A DNA stretch of 64,000 nt from Cardiocondyla obscurior (Eukaryota; Arthropoda; Insecta; Hymenoptera; Formicidae). The notes under the pieces were generated by a model. The model saw only the letters and a program-made list of their open reading frames with translations, had not been told where the DNA came from and made no database searches. Positions 23,350-36,723 of this stretch are shown piece after piece. Both the position numbers and the translations under genes were made by a program. The stretch spans positions 6,741,001-6,805,000 of the forward strand of contig NC_091870.1 of assembly GCF_019399895.1 (NCBI RefSeq), read 5' to 3'. The stretch's first letter is position 1. Each line of letters begins with the position of its first letter.

Positions 23350-25497
23350 AGAAAAGGGGGGAAGGAATAGGAGACTTAATTTTTAAATAAAAATTATAAT
23401 TACCATAAAGATGCTCTGCCAAAGCAGGCCTGAGAGAGGCATCTACGTATAAATTCTTCATGCATTTTAATTTTTAATTTGTAAAGTCGGGAGATAAAGA
23501 GGGTCGCGCAATTTCCTGTTGCTTGTGTAACGTCCCGAACTGCAATTTTGGGGGGCGCCGGTACGTAGGTGTGCAGATATCGCGTATTTATACAAGCGTA
23601 CGTGGAGCGTCGCACAAAAAGGGCATAATGGAGCCTGTAGTCAGATAGGTGTACATAACGAGGCCACAGGAGGGGTAAGGCACGCGGAGGTTGTCGAGAT
23701 ATAAATGGCGGGGAAGAGAGATCAGAGAGGGTTGTTCCCCCTCATCCAGAACGCATCTGCCCCATTATGCTGCCCCAGGGCACTCCCGAGACCATTAATC
23801 CTCGCTAAACGACAGCCATTTTGTACCTAAACTGGATTGCCGACTCACTAACTGGTTTTGAGGACGCTTAATAGACTACTCGGTGCTCCTATTATGGCGA
23901 TCGCGCGTCCGCGCTGTATTTCGGCGTCGTTTATTCCCCGTTAATGTGCAAATCGCGGGGAACGGCTCAAAACATCCCCCACCTGCCAGGTCCGCGCATT
24001 GTACCCGTCACGGTGCTCAATGATTAACAAAAGTACAACGTTCGAGCTATCAATTGCGAGCCGGTAGCACATCCTAGATAAATGCGCTGTTTCAACAATA
24101 ATATATCCAAGTGTTCTCAAATGTAACAGAATTAGCAGAGAGACGAAAAAAAGAATCGCATTTAATTAACTGAATATTAATTGACGACGCTGAACCTCCG
24201 CGATCTCGATCTCGCGTTGAAAACGTGTCCCAATGCAGTCGTAAAACGGTCGCGTCGTCGTTTCGAAACGCTATAGATCGGGCGCATCGGTAAGCGAGAA
24301 CGCGGATCATGTGCCGTTGCTGGTAATTGTCGGCGAGATGAATCGAGACAAAATCCCGTTTCCGACTTCGTAGAAAATTTACGGAGCCGATCGGAACGGG
24401 CATCGGAACGTTTACGGCGAGAAAGTTCTCCGCTACGGTCGCAAGAAAGTCGCGGCTGATGCAAACGCGACTCACGGCGACTTCTCCAGAAGCACCGAGG
24501 AACCGAGGCTCCTAATTAGGAACGAACCTGATGGGCCGTTCTTACACGTATCAAACGATAGAGCGAGCGCGAAAAAGCGGCGAGATAAAATTCGCAAAGC
24601 TATATTTCGTCCCGCCGCATCGGAACCCGCCCCTCCGCGACCGTATCTCTTTCGAGAAAAACAACGACGTCCGTAAAATTACTTCAACATTTATTAGCAC
24701 TCACAATTTTGCAAATTTTATCGCGCGGGTGTAATATTTCCTACCACGTGCAAACTCCAATCAGATATCAAAGAGAAATAAATGCTCGCATCAGGAGCAA
24801 GATTAATTAGCGGCACTTAACAAATTGTGTGCTCGTAAAAAGTATTATAATTTTATATTTATTGTTTAAAACATTATTTCCTTAAACTGCGCAGTGTGAA
24901 TTATGTTATCACGATATGTTACCTCTCCCAGGCTCTGCGTCAATCGTTTCGAAGTGAAATTCAATCGAGTTATGGTGAGTGAGCCTGAGAGGATTCGAGG
25001 CATCGATCGAACAGCTAGGCAAGTCGTCGACGTTCTTACGTGTGGTGCCGCATGGCTCGTGGCTCTCCGAAGGAGAATATGATAAAGCGAAATAAGAAGA
25101 AAAAAAATGTTTGTACCCTAACAGACACATTTATGGTCCAATCAACAGTGTATTCAGACATAGTCGCACCTTCTTGCGAAGAAACGGTACAGCCACGACG
25201 AAAACTGTCGTTCTCTTGATACTCGGTCCCCTCCTCCCTCCTCAGCTTTGAAAGATTTAAAAACTTTAGTCGTCGCGAGTGCAACAAGCGTAACCAGAAA
25301 AACGTTTAAAAACGTAACAGAAATTGTCGACGATGCTTTAAAAAATGTTATTCAAAATACTGAAGAGTTAGGTAACAAATTACAAGCAAAGTGTTATTTT
25401 TTTTTTTTTGTAATAAACTCTGTGTTAAAATTAAAGATCAATTAAAAGAATTATTACGTATAAAAAAAACTATCCTGTCAACCTAATTTACAGTATA
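23350..25497. other. Intergenic sequence, no gene recognised
   Basis: The segment 23790-24090 is less repetitive and holds CACCTGCCAGGT (opposed E-box halves), ATTAACAAAAG (Sox-like) and CTAACTGG-type sites, so it could be a regulatory element. The rest, including short ORFs at 24092-24475, shows no domain. A poly-T run lies at 25397-25410. Confidence 0.4.
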
Positions 25498-25854
25498 CAG
25501 AGTGTCCCACCCCATATTGACAAACTCTCCAAGTTAGATAGGTCTCGTGGGCACAAATCAATAAGTTCATTGCAGTTTTGCAAAATTCACGATAAGTAGT
25601 TATTGAGAAAAAAATTAATTTGTCTAGCGCAAAAGCGACAAAGAAGCTACACGTGAGTGAGCGCGACAGACGACGGCGCCATTCGTTTGTCGCGCTCACT
25701 CGCTCGCAGCTTCCTTGTCGCTCTTAAGTTACACATTTTAATTATTTTCACAATTACGGTTGAGAAATGTATAAAATAAAATAGAACTTATTGACTTGTA
25801 TCCACGAGACCTATCTAACTCGGAGAGTTCGTCAAGATGGGTTGGGACACCCTG
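25498..25854. mobile_element. Palindromic Tc1/mariner-type MITE, copy 1 (TA-flanked)
   Basis: The element begins CAGAGTGTCCCACCCC and ends GGGTTGGGACACCCTG, with TA on both sides (25496-25497 and 25855-25856). The whole 357 bp is a foldback whose GC-rich inner stem pairs GTGAGCGCGACAGACG with its inverse around 25655-25710. Related copies lie at 44283-44632 and 53500-53855. The TA target duplication is shown by the filled/empty comparison at 44283. It is non-autonomous and encodes nothing itself. Confidence 0.88.
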
Positions 25855-26283
25855 TATAAATCAACGATAAAAGACACCAGCGGACGAATTGACTTATTTT
25901 CGCAGTTACCTCTATGCGTGGAGAAAAATAAACTCGAGGAATGACAACAAGTAATAGAAAAAGAAAAAACTTATTTCGGAATAAGCGCAAAAAAACTTAG
26001 AAAAAATAATACGACAAGTTAACGAACAAAAAATTATTCCAGAAAAAAATCATTATCAAGTACAGAAGAATCTAAAAGATCATTCTGTCTACGCATACGC
26101 CATGCGTCGAATAGTTCACGGCATCGCAGCTGCAAATCTCTGCTACTGCACATCGAACTGGCGAGTCAGAGTATTATTTTTTTATATCTGGTGTTTAATA
26201 TATTGGCGGGTAATATTATTAATATTCGGGTGGGTAATATAATGTCTGGCGATTAATATAATATAATATAATATGCCCATGTA
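25855..26283. repeat. 429-bp repeat adjoining the MITE, copy 1
   Basis: This segment is nearly identical to 53856-54284; about four substitutions were noticed by eye, and the lengths are the same. It follows a MITE copy in both places, so the two loci share about 786 bp. It ends at ATGCCCATGTA, after which the loci differ: here unrelated AT-rich DNA and a gag-like fragment, there a transposase fragment. No coding function was recognised. Confidence 0.85.
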
Positions 26284-26540
26284 AAGTGCAAATTTAAACA
26301 ATATATAATTGTCATGCTTTTTAATTTAAATTGTAAAACCGGGAATACGCTGCAAATTACCCGATTTGCGTATTTTTATGCGTTTCAACCATAAAAATAC
26401 AAAATATTGTAAGATGGTAAATTCCGCGCGCAAGAAAATAACAAAGAAATAGTGTAGCTTTATTTATATTGTATTGACTTTTTATTGGAATGCGGTTGAA
26501 AAAGAAAGCATTCGAATGATTTCACTCGAAGCCCGAGTAT

Positions 26541-26888
26541 ATGAGCATGACCTTTGAAGAACTTATGAAAAAGCTGGGAAACATGTTCCGAAACCGCGAG
26601 AGCAGACTGTATTTACGACGGCAATACGAGAAATGCGTGTGGAAAAAAGACGAAACTTTCCGAGAATACATACACGATAAGACTATCATCGGTAATCGTG
26701 TGCCAATAGAGAAGGACGAATTGCTGGAATGTGCTATAAACGGTATACCAGACGTCGGACTACGCGACCAAACGCGTATGCAAGGGTTCTCAGCCGTAAA
26801 CAATTTGCTGCAGGCTTTTGAGAAAATAACATTGCGAATAGAACATTTTACTTCACAATATCTCCGCGACGCGTTGGAATGTTTTTAA
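26541..26888 (+). pseudogene. Retrotransposon gag-like fragment
   Basis: An open frame of 115 codons begins MTFEELMKKLGNMF and continues with YEKCVWKKDETFREY, NRVPIEKDELLECAINGIPD and a C-terminal LLQAFEKITLR helix. The aromatic/charged pattern resembles the capsid part of gag in LTR retrotransposons of insects, where the protein packages the RNA. There is no zinc knuckle, protease or reverse transcriptase before the stop at 26886-26888, and no LTRs were found. It is therefore a truncated relic or a domesticated fragment. The ATG may simply be internal, because upstream sequence (26517-26540) stays codon-like. The family assignment rests on pattern recognition only. Confidence 0.55.
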
Positions 26889-29800
26889 ATTATTCGCGTT
26901 AAAATGTATTCAAGTTATATAAAAAAAAAAGAATTTACCTTTCAATTATATATTAGAGAAAATTTTCAATTTGAGTTTTTATTATTGTCCACGTGACCTA
27001 AGATGATTGCATCGAAAATAAAAGAGCAAGAAAGACGCGGAGCGCAATGCAGCGTGCGCGCAATGAGATATCAAATCTGCTTGCGCGCCACGTCGGTGGC
27101 AGTGCCGCTAATAGACCGAGAGATTCTCATCAGTTAACTTCTCCTGGCTACTACGGTTGACGCGCGAGCATGACGCGGGAGGGTGCAGGGTGGAGAGAGA
27201 AGGGTCGGTGGAAAAAAAAAAAATATATATATGTTCTCGTTGCCGAGATGCCAGAGGCGCGAGGCGCATACCTCTTAATTGGAACGCTTTGCTGCGTCTA
27301 AGCGATTTGGGGTGGATTTCCGAGGAAATGGGCGTTTAAGTGAGGGGGGCCTAGGACCATTTACAAGCGCCGACGCTATCGAGCATTACACGGGATGTCC
27401 GAGATCGACCGAAATCCGCCGCGCCGAGTTTGTCGCTTTCGCGTGAATTTCTATTCGCGCGTCCTGCATTTTTCTTTTTTTTCTTTTTTTTTTTGGGGGG
27501 AGAGTCCGCGAATTAGTGCTTTCATCAATCACTTAATCGACGAAACTGCCGCTTGTAATTTTGCAGATTAACACCTATACTTTACAATTCATTAGTTACT
27601 ACTCAAATATCACGCGAAAACTTAGTGCTCGCGTGCGGCGCTTCCGCGCAATTGACTAGCCATCGATGATACGAGTTAGTTTCCGCCTATTATTTCCTAC
27701 GTGTTAGTATAGAAACAGTTCAAGAACTGTGCGAGAACTGCGCGATGAAGTGCCTGCGGTCTACAATGTCCGTCGCTTTAATGGATTCTTCGCGAGAACG
27801 ACGAGAACGAGCGCGGGACGAGGCGCGCAAGGCGCAAAAAAAAAAAAAAGAAAAAAGAAAAAAAAGGAGAAGGAGAGAGGTCTTTTAACAACCAGACTCA
27901 TTAGGACCGTGCTGCTCGCTTTTTACAACGGGACATTTGTAAGCAATACAGACTTCAAAAAACAAACGCGCTCCTGTCGCATATCGCATTTTTGCGACAG
28001 AAATGTTTACTTATAATAAATTTTTATTTCGCTAAATGGATTCGGCCGAGGGACACACGCTGCAGGAACGTTCTAATCTTAAACACATGTTTCGTGCAAT
28101 GATTCCTGGAAGTGTTTCGCGGTGCGTTTACATCCGTACTTTACGATTCTTTCGGATTGTTATAGGACCGGGCGCGCTCCGCGAGTTTAGCCGCAAATAA
28201 AGACCCGCGTCGAAGGGAAACGGACGAGCAATTAGCAGTCAAGAACTAATAATAGAAATAATAAACTCCCTTTTAGAACTGGCCGCTGTTACAAATGCGC
28301 GGCGCGATGCATTTATTTCTATTAATTTGTAATTATTTTAAATTGTAATTCGCGTACAACTGCAAATCGGAAAGGAATAAAAATACGCGTGTTGCGGGCC
28401 GTAGGAATTGCGAAGTCTCGGTGCTACTGGATCAGTATGTATCATCTACGAAGCATATACGACCTTTTACTTTCAACCTGATCTTTACATGTATATCTCC
28501 CACGCGTATAGTACACAAGCCAAACGTGTATTTCTCGACTGGGTATTCTTTGGTATCTGAATAGCTTCACGGAGGAAAATCGCCTTCGGAAGGGCCTCAC
28601 GCCCCCGACAATGTGGCAATCTCGAGACGATGACCCACGAAGAGATGCAGAGAAGAAGAGAGAGAGAGAAAAAGAGATGCGGATAAAAGTAACTCAAACG
28701 ATTCGTTTCACGTCTATTGTGGATCTCTCGAAGGATCAGTTTTTGAGCGAAACCCCAGAAAAGTGGCTCCCTTTTTCGCAGCCAGGCGTTCGCATAATTG
28801 CGATTTAAGAGCCACGGGACAGCTGCGACCGACCCGACAATGGCACAGCCACTCGAAACGGACAATCGAACAATTTGGATTTCACTGTTGTGTGTAGTAA
28901 AAATCGCGCGAGCGATTTTCCAGCGAAACGACGACCGCCCCGAAGTCAAAAGATTTACGAGCTAGGAACAAACACGGCAAATGCCATACGATACATACAA
29001 ATAACGATTTTGAAAATAATTGTGGCCCAATAACAGTTCAACAAGTGCTAAAAAATTTTTTTTTTTTTACACAAATTTGAAATTAATTTTAATCGACGCG
29101 TTTAAAGAAGAGCAAAAGGTGGCGGCTTTTTTTCGAAACCTGAAAACTGTCTAGCACTTATCCGGTGTATTTTTCACGACGCCTTCGATGCCAGATGTCT
29201 CAATTAAGCTAAACGTTAATTAAAAGTCGTCACGTCTTCCGCTAATTTTCTCTCGTCGTAGACGGGGAAGGTGAAGAAAGGGCTGGGCAAACGGTAGAGC
29301 CGGGCAAAAGCACATCCGCATAAAACGCGAGTAGTTACGCCGCCGTTTAACGACAGGAAGTGTTGCTCGAAAGGAACATGTGTTTCGGTGTTTCGCGTGC
29401 ATTCGTAATGATTATACTGGTGTTCGACAAGTCCCTCGTTATTTCCCTCTTAATTATAGACGACCGGCCGAGCTCGAACGTGCTCGCACAAGATTATTTT
29501 CCTCCGTCTCTTTACTCACGTTTCCTTTTCTTAATTCCGTGACCGTATCTCGATGTAAATTGCTAATATTTGTGTGGATTTGTGATAATTAAGTTCGCTT
29601 TATGAATCTCGACAACAAATTTGCTGAGAATTTTTTTTCAATAATATAATGCGCGCGATATTTCTTCATGCACATTTTTTCTTTTAATCGTGAACTTTTA
29701 TTATAGACTATTTATAAACGTTGTTAAATGACAAAAAATAAATGTTTCGTAGAATCGAAATGTAAAAATGTTATACTCTTTTCCATAAATGTTACTCGTA

Positions 29801-32800
29801 TACATATTTGTTCGCGTACACTTGACCGAAAGACACTATCGGTCTTCGGGAGAATAGAAGCTAGAATATTGATTCGTTTCGCATAAACGGGTAATATTGG
29901 TTATCGCGATTATGCAGCGTACTGCCATAAATCAAGACGAGTCGTTAAATCTTAAGCTCAAGTTATAAGAACAAGATCGTTTATGAAAACGAGCGCGAGG
30001 GACACGAATTGATTATGTATATAGACTGAGGTACTCGGGCGGTTAGCCTGTCAGTGCGAATGGCTGCTATCGGTCGTTTATCTTGTCCCCGCGACAGTAA
30101 GTTTCGATATTTTACAGCGTTATGGCTTCGTCGGGCCGCGTTATAGCGGGAATCAGCCGGGCGACATAAACTGCTACGCGGTTAACCGGTGAGCGGACCA
30201 GGACCGAGGCGATAGCATCATAATCGCCAATATCTTAATGATCGCGCGATGACAAAAAATTATGCGACCAGAGACGAACTCGCGAATGTGGTGCACCAAT
30301 AAACGGACGAGGAGCCGCTTGCGAAAGAAAGGAGAGGAGACGAGAAAGAGCGTGAGTGCTGCTTTCGAGCGGAGGCTTCTGGTTTTCTCGCGAGCCAGCC
30401 GACGCTCATTTCGCAATTTAAATTCTGCCAGACACCCTTAACCACGGGACTGGGCACGAAAATAAAAAGAATGCACGGGGGAAGAAGGGGAAACAAGCGA
30501 GACGGGAAAACGGCGAATGGCAAAAAGAGAGCAATTCGCGGCGGTGTAGCCAGCGGAGGCGCCCGGCGGCCTATGTCATAAAATCAACGTTTACTTAAAG
30601 AATATCAGACAGGTGCGTGTAAGGTAGATAACGCCACGCTTGAAAGTAATTCATCGAAAAATTATTACGTTAAATCTAAAAGTTTAAAGACAACCTCGTC
30701 GTAAATGCTGACCCCAGAAAAAGCGTTAAAGAGACGGGACAGACAGTGCGCGAGACAGCACGTGTGAAAGAGAGAGAGTCGAAGGACAGGGGGAGGCAGA
30801 GGAGCGTACGAGGACACGCAGCCAGTACTCACATTCCGCGAGCGCGTGCCGCGGTGTCAGCTTGGAAAGCGAATGATATGTAATTTATAACGGCATGGGA
30901 CTAAATACTCAGGCACGAAAAAAGGAACGGCCCGCGCCGTAGACGGCGGATACAGCGAGTAGAAGCGAGCGGGATATCGTTGTCAAGGGCCGCGTCTCAG
31001 AGATGTCCGAGGGATGCGCGGTGGCGGCGGTAACGGTGGTCACAAACGGAGGCGACTGGTGTCTAAATATCGAGCACATGTCGAGAGAGCCGTCGGCTCC
31101 TAAACGCCACCGAAAATAGAAGCCGCCGTGGCCCGCCATACGTCATCTCGCTGGATGCCGCCTCGAACCGCGGGGATCCGCGCGAGCTATCCGCCGACAT
31201 CGTGTTTGGCGTTAGGTGGTATTCTTAAGCGTCTCTACTTCATCTTTCTCATGTCTTCTCGCGCGAGAACCAATTCGTTCCCGCGTACGCGGACGTGCGC
31301 GACCGGGGGGAGAGCGTGTAAAAGAAGAAGCGCCGCGGCCTGTCGTCTTAATTGACTAGGTGGGCTTTTGAGCGTGTGATGACTCGACCTAGCCGCGAGT
31401 CCTTCGTAGATACAGTCGCGCATAAAATTCTCGATAATAAATGCAGCACTTGCGTGCACCTCGGACTTGTCTAAATCTGCAAAGCTGATGTACAAAAAAA
31501 AAAAAATAAAATAAAAAAAATAAAGAGAAATACGATTCTTAAACCCGAATCTGCGAACTTTTTGCGAGCGGTCCACAAGCGCTCGCGTAGCCAATAATTG
31601 AATATTGAAGCCGGAATAACGTAGGTGGAGACAGAGAGAGAGAAAAAAAAAATAGAGAAAGAGAGGGTAGATGAGAGATCGAAAGAACGTAAAAGAGAGA
31701 AAGCGGGAAGGGAGCAAAAAAAAAAAGAAAAAAAAAGAGCGATGGAAGAGAAAGCGGCGACTGTATAACGGGACGGACGTGGGTGAGAAGGGGAAGAATC
31801 GCGGGGTTGGGCACGGTCGATGTTACCGTATGGAGGGTGGCCTGAGTGGTAAGGGCGGAAAGGCGGAAGGGCGGCGGGGGAGAGAGCGAGCGACACTGCA
31901 AACGGCGTACCCGCGAGAGTCGCGGCGATGGGGGAGAAAATCGATATTTTAATTGGACAAAATAATTGGAACGAGCGAACGAATGGAAGATCGTAATCTC
32001 CGAGCTCCCCTTTGTATATTGGCGAACCTGCACGTTCCATCCGATCCTCCCTCCGATTTCCCTTCTCCCTCGTGATCCTCCTGTCCCGTCCTCCCTGTCT
32101 CTTTCTCTTTCCCTCCGATTCATCTCTTGTTCGTCGACCAATTCTCCCTCCTGTTAACGTACTCCGCTCGCTCCCTACCCTTCATACCTGCTATATCTCG
32201 TAGATAAACGTGACGTTAATGATCGCGAAAGGAATACATGGGATTTAAGACTCTAACGTTTGACCGTTAAAATTATTCCTAATTATCGACAAATTATTTG
32301 CGCAAATATAACTATTACGAAAAGTTAAATAAAAAAATTTTTTTCTTTTTAATTCGCACGAAAAAAATGAATTCACGTACACATTTCATATGTAGAAATT
32401 TTTTTCTGGCTCGCTTGATATTCGTCATCGCGATATAAATTATGCGTCAACTGTAGAAAAAAAAAAAAAACGCAAGAGCACGTTCCCATGACCAGATTCT
32501 TTTTTTTTTTTTCTCCTCGAAGAGAAATTAATCCTCTAAACGGCTATTAGAGCTGAGCGGTGAGCGTGCGCGTTTTCTCTGAGAATAGACGATCTAATTC
32601 TGTGAGCGAGAGGAAGCGAGGAACGAGCTGATGGAGCGGGGCGAAGCGAGAAAGACGGACCACCGTGATTGCAATTTTAACGCCAATTTGACTTGAATCT
32701 TCTCTGCCCGAAAGAAATACTGTTTTCATGCTCAATATAGCGGCTCGCTAATAATTAACAGCCAACTCGTGGCATTTTACACATAAAGGGTGTCTTGATG

Positions 32801-32865
32801 CTACAGGAAACGCAATTTGTATACGTATACATACTCCGCGTGTTTCTGTATAATTTGCAAATATA
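26889..32865. other. Intergenic sequence, no gene recognised
   Basis: It holds poly-A and poly-T runs (27211-27223, 27477-27495, 27836-27849, 29056-29069, 31493-31506, 32457-32470, 32499-32512), a purine-rich stretch at about 31625-31900 and a pyrimidine-rich stretch at about 32040-32175. The apparent long ORFs across 31.2-32.2 kb are by-products of this strand bias. CpG-rich patches at 30700-31350 could be regulatory or 5' ends, but no exon is supported. Confidence 0.5.
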
Positions 32866-33017
32866 TTCTTAATTAAAAATCATTTTTATTTAATTAAAAA
32901 AAAATATATTTTCAACTCAAAACGAAATTTTATTTAATTCAAGAATAAAGTCGGAACATTGAGTATGAATATGCTTAGTACATATATTCTATATAAAATC
33001 TATATAGAATATATGTT
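32866..33017. repeat. Dispersed AT-rich repeat copy 2 ending in a hairpin
   Basis: This is the second copy of the family at 16401-16562, with the same order of blocks and the same terminal inverted repeat around the ACATATATTCTATATA sequence (about 32980-33015). The copies differ by small indels and substitutions. Confidence 0.75.
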
Positions 33018-33952
33018 TATATTTCAAGAATCGCTAAAGATTGATATATATAAGAGCAATAAGTATTATGCTTTCGTTTTTTTTTTTTAATAGTCCGCGT
33101 ATTTCGATGATTCGATCAATCTTTGGCAGTTCTTGAAATAAAAACACCACCTGCCAGCGAATCGATCTCACGTTGAAAGTCGCGGCGGCGTCTTAAGGCA
33201 GTTACTCGGGGATTTCACAAGGGTCTTTGAAGTTGAAGGTACGGTCGGCGGTTTTCCCGGCGAATTTCTAATTTTACGAACCGACGGCGATGAAATTGGC
33301 CGGACCGACGGCACGCTCGCTATCGTACCGCTGGTCAACTGTCGCACCGGCGGGGGATGAACTGCCGCACGTAAACCGCTTAGAGAAGAGGGCGGATAAA
33401 ATGAAATTTAATTAACTGAAACAAAGTGAAATTATCGGACATTATGCGCTATCCGTTCGACGCGTACTTTGTTTACCGTCACTCACACGTGCAACAAACG
33501 CAAATCGCGAACGCAAGTCAACAGCGTTCACAAGATATTTCGTTTCACAAAGAAATCGCTCGGGTAATAATGACGAGGAAGTTATCGTCGGCGCGGCGTT
33601 TTTAAGACCGGAAGCCCGCGAACGAAACAAATGGACTATCGGAGGCACCGCAAAACCCGAAAGGCGGATAAAGAAGAGGCCGGGAAGAGACCGGTTAAGG
33701 GCTAACAAGTATATAACCATCGATATACGGCGCCTCTCGTGACTCTCTAACTAGCTACGCATGGCAAGCACGTGTGGAGGTGTCGACTGCGCCGGAGGCG
33801 CAAAGACCCTTATCCTCGGCCGTGACCCTTTCCGTCCTCTCGCCTCTCCATCCCCCTCGAGACGCTCCATTTCACGCCGGACAAAATCGGAGCGAAAATA
33901 TTTTGCCCCTACGTAATTGGTCGCGACAACGGGTAACTTAGATCGCGCTATA
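33018..33952. other. Intergenic sequence, no gene recognised
   Basis: Unique-looking, moderately CpG-rich DNA. No domain-bearing ORF, tRNA or tandem repeat was seen. Confidence 0.5.
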
Positions 33953-33970
33953 CAGAGTGTCCCATACAAC
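33953..33970. mobile_element. Solitary transposon end similar to the MITE terminus
   Basis: CAGAGTGTCCCATAC follows TA at 33951-33952 and matches the first 12 bases of the terminus at 25498. No matching inverse end was found nearby, so this is probably a broken element or a different family sharing the same end. Confidence 0.4.
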
Positions 33971-34035
33971 ATGTGCCGCTCGATTATCGCTTGGTGACTT
34001 CTGCTTATCTCCTCTAAAGTATACTCGCCGTAAAA

Positions 34036-34265
34036 AATTTAATTGCCGACCTGTATTTTAAATTCAATTTTCTAATTTCAAAATTGAGTTTAATATAATT
34101 GTGAAATTTAATTATTGCTAATTTCCACGTTGTGTTTAAATTAAATGTAAAATTGTATGTAAATGTAAATTAAATGTAAAAAAATTTTGAAAGATTTGAA
34201 TTGCGACTGCACCCGAAAAAAAATATAATTAAATATAAAAAAAAATTTCAAAATATACTTATTGC
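34036..34265. repeat. Dispersed repeat, relative of 52640-53103 and 41268-41390
   Basis: It shares ordered blocks with the 52.6-53.1 kb region: GTATTTTA, TTTCAAAATTGAGTTTAAT, TTTCCACGTT, then ATTTTGAAAGATTTGAATTGCGACTGCA. The last block is also found at 41272 inside the homeodomain intron of gene B. It is a diverged non-autonomous element. Confidence 0.65.
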
Positions 34266-35940
34266 TTTTATATATATAGAACATGAATTAATTTATGTTT
34301 CAGATTACGTTTCAGTTCCACTCCAAACTCACTGCTTCGATAATAAATTAATCTAAACACGTAATAAATTGCCAACGCACCGGTTGAAAAAAAAGCCGAA
34401 AAGTGATGAGACCTTTTTACATTCGGCGGAAGCAGTCGCTAAGTGGTGACGCACAATGAGGCGAAAACGTGCGATCCCATTAAAACGGGATGCGTGGCGA
34501 GGCGCGCATTCGCTTCACAAGAGATATTAATGATTTCCCAAAGCTCTTAGCTCGTGTGAAAACTCCGATGAGGCTGTGATCCCTCATTACGATGGTTCGA
34601 GAAGCGTTTCTTAAGGGCTATTACCGACAAGTGCAAACGGCTACTTGTAAAAGCTGGATATACTTAACTTTGACGAGCAAGAGAACTTTGGCCCAATATG
34701 TCTTGTGAAGCGCCGCGTACGTAACACGTGCCGCGACTAAAAGACACTCTCCGAACTTTCTACATTCGCCTCAATTTTACAGAAATTTCCTTTTATTGAA
34801 AATAGAACGACGAATTTTACCTTCTAGCACAAAATAAAATTTAAGAGATAGTCTCGAATTCGATCCTGATCGTAAGCTACTCCACATTATCGACGCGGTT
34901 CTGTTTCCCTCGTTCCAAATTTTTTCCCGCATTTTACATATCTACATTACGATCTATAGCGCATTCCAATTGATGGAATTTTGTTCGTCGGTCCGCGGAT
35001 GCACCGACGGAAAGAGAGACGGCTTTGACGAAGAATAGCGCGCGAGTGCTTGCACGGTGACGCGAAAAAAAGGATGCTAACGAGACTACGAAGACACGCA
35101 GCGAACATTCATCTCGAAAACGTCTTGGCTAAACATAGTCGGGAAGAGTCGAGAAATGCGTTTTACGAGCTGTAAGCGAGAATATCGATAGGAGAACGAG
35201 AGAAATACTCTTTGAAGTCCTGAGAAAAGAGATGTATGTTTTCACACGCGCACGCGAATGGAACGAATCGGGAACGTCGCTGCGAAATTAGGAAAGTGGC
35301 CCGTGTAACGTCCGTCGTGTCTATCCGTGAATGTCTTCTTACGCGCAAATTACGGTCCCTTGTCGCAATTTGTGAGATTTCATCTTTGATCAATTAAATT
35401 AGCTCATCCTTCTCTATCCTGTATCAACAGCATTTCCCGATCTCGCTCGCGTCCTCCTTACTTATTAAGAAGATGTTTAATAAAAACGATCCTACCGTTA
35501 CGGTACGCCCTAATCGAAAACGCTCGTTTCCTGCGAAAGATTACGTCGTAATAGCAAACAACGCAGTAATTAGTTTACGTAGAATACCAGAATGTGATAA
35601 TTTCGACAATGTCAAATCTATCGAAAAAAATTAAAGAGATAAATTTATGTGATTCATTTAAATAGCTTTTTCGCAAAACTTTGTCTAAAAATTACAAATT
35701 AAAATTCATGTAAATGTAAATATTTTGAGAATAAATGAGAATGCTCTGGCAAATGCAGTGGTTAATTTTTTAAATAATACTACTAATACTACTTAAAATA
35801 TTATTACAATTAAAAATAAATATTACTACAATTTAATTTTGTATATTACAATATTTCGTATTGATTAATTCGAGCGCAGTTTAGTCGTTTTATTAAAGTT
35901 ATTTAGCGCACTGACAATCGAAAACTATCTCACCCGCGCT
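34266..35940. other. Intergenic sequence, no gene recognised
   Basis: No convincing ORF, RNA gene or repeat. The segment is AT-rich at both ends, with a CpG-rich middle at about 34980-35360. Confidence 0.5.
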
Positions 35941-35945
35941 CTTAA

Positions 35946-35998
35946 TTTTTTTTCTGTTTTTTTTTTCTTTTTTTTTTTTTTTTTTTTTTTTTTTCAAT
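35946..35998. repeat. Poly-T tract upstream of gene B
   Basis: About 53 bases almost entirely T, interrupted by single C or G bases. Such tracts are nucleosome-depleted in many genomes. It lies about 730 bp before the gene B start codon. Confidence 0.7.
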
Positions 35999-36723
35999 TT
36001 TAATCACTCCGCCTAATTGCTCAATTGCGCTCATTACTGTCTCCGACGTAGTAAAGCGAGTGGCGATTAAATCTTTCCCTCGTCGTCGTCCTCCTTCCCG
36101 CGCCGCTCCCGCTCCGTGACGGCACGTCGCATTTGCACGAGAGAAACTTATCCCTCGGTACAAAAATCGCTGTATAGATGATTCCTCCTGCTTCTGGACC
36201 CCAACCAAGGGCGGAGCAAAACGAGGAATGCCCCCGTTAGTAGTTGGCAGCCTCGCCCCGTTCTGATCCTCTCTTTCTCGCTCTGTTGCTCAAGTTCCCC
36301 ACTTCCACGGAGAGACCTCTCTTCCGTGGACGAGCGTTTCGACCCCACCACGAGCTCTTAGCTGAAGGCAAAAAGAAAAATCGGGGCGGTGCTGGCAGAA
36401 CGGTCAAACTCAGTCCACACGGAGAGCTCGGCTTGGCTAGAGGCTATCCAGAGCTGCTGGCCGACGATCATTGATCCACGAAAGCTGTCAAACGTCGAGG
36501 TCCCTCGGTGTGATCGATGTGCCTCGCACGCGTCCTTCTGAAGCTGACCGTCGGCGTATTCTTCGAGCGAATTCGTAACAGGCCATGCGCGAATCAGTGA
36601 AGAATTTATTCGTGAAACAGTGAACGCCACGCAGTCTTCAATCCGTCACGGAAGTTAACGGATAGCTCTTGTTCAGACTGCAGATATCGAAGCATTGTTG
36701 TTGTGACCAATTGACGTCTAAGA
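35999..36723 (+). promoter_or_regulatory. 5' flank and probable 5' UTR of gene B
   Basis: A less AT-rich block precedes the ATG at 36724. A TCAGTC at 36410-36415 fits the arthropod initiator consensus. The downstream position +28 (AGAGGC at 36439) matches the DPE consensus only partly, and no TATA box sits at -30. An in-frame TGA at 36712-36714 separates the chosen ATG from upstream frames. The start site is a guess; the 5' flank assignment is firmer. Confidence 0.35.

Noticed and set aside
25478..25699. ORF with relatives at 44435 and 53480
   Set aside because: These frames are translations of the MITE palindrome; the MITE encodes no protein.
31235..32141. Overlapping minus-strand ORFs of 160-200 codons
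   Set aside because: They lie over purine-rich and pyrimidine-rich stretches and consist largely of Ser/Phe/Leu/Pro low complexity.
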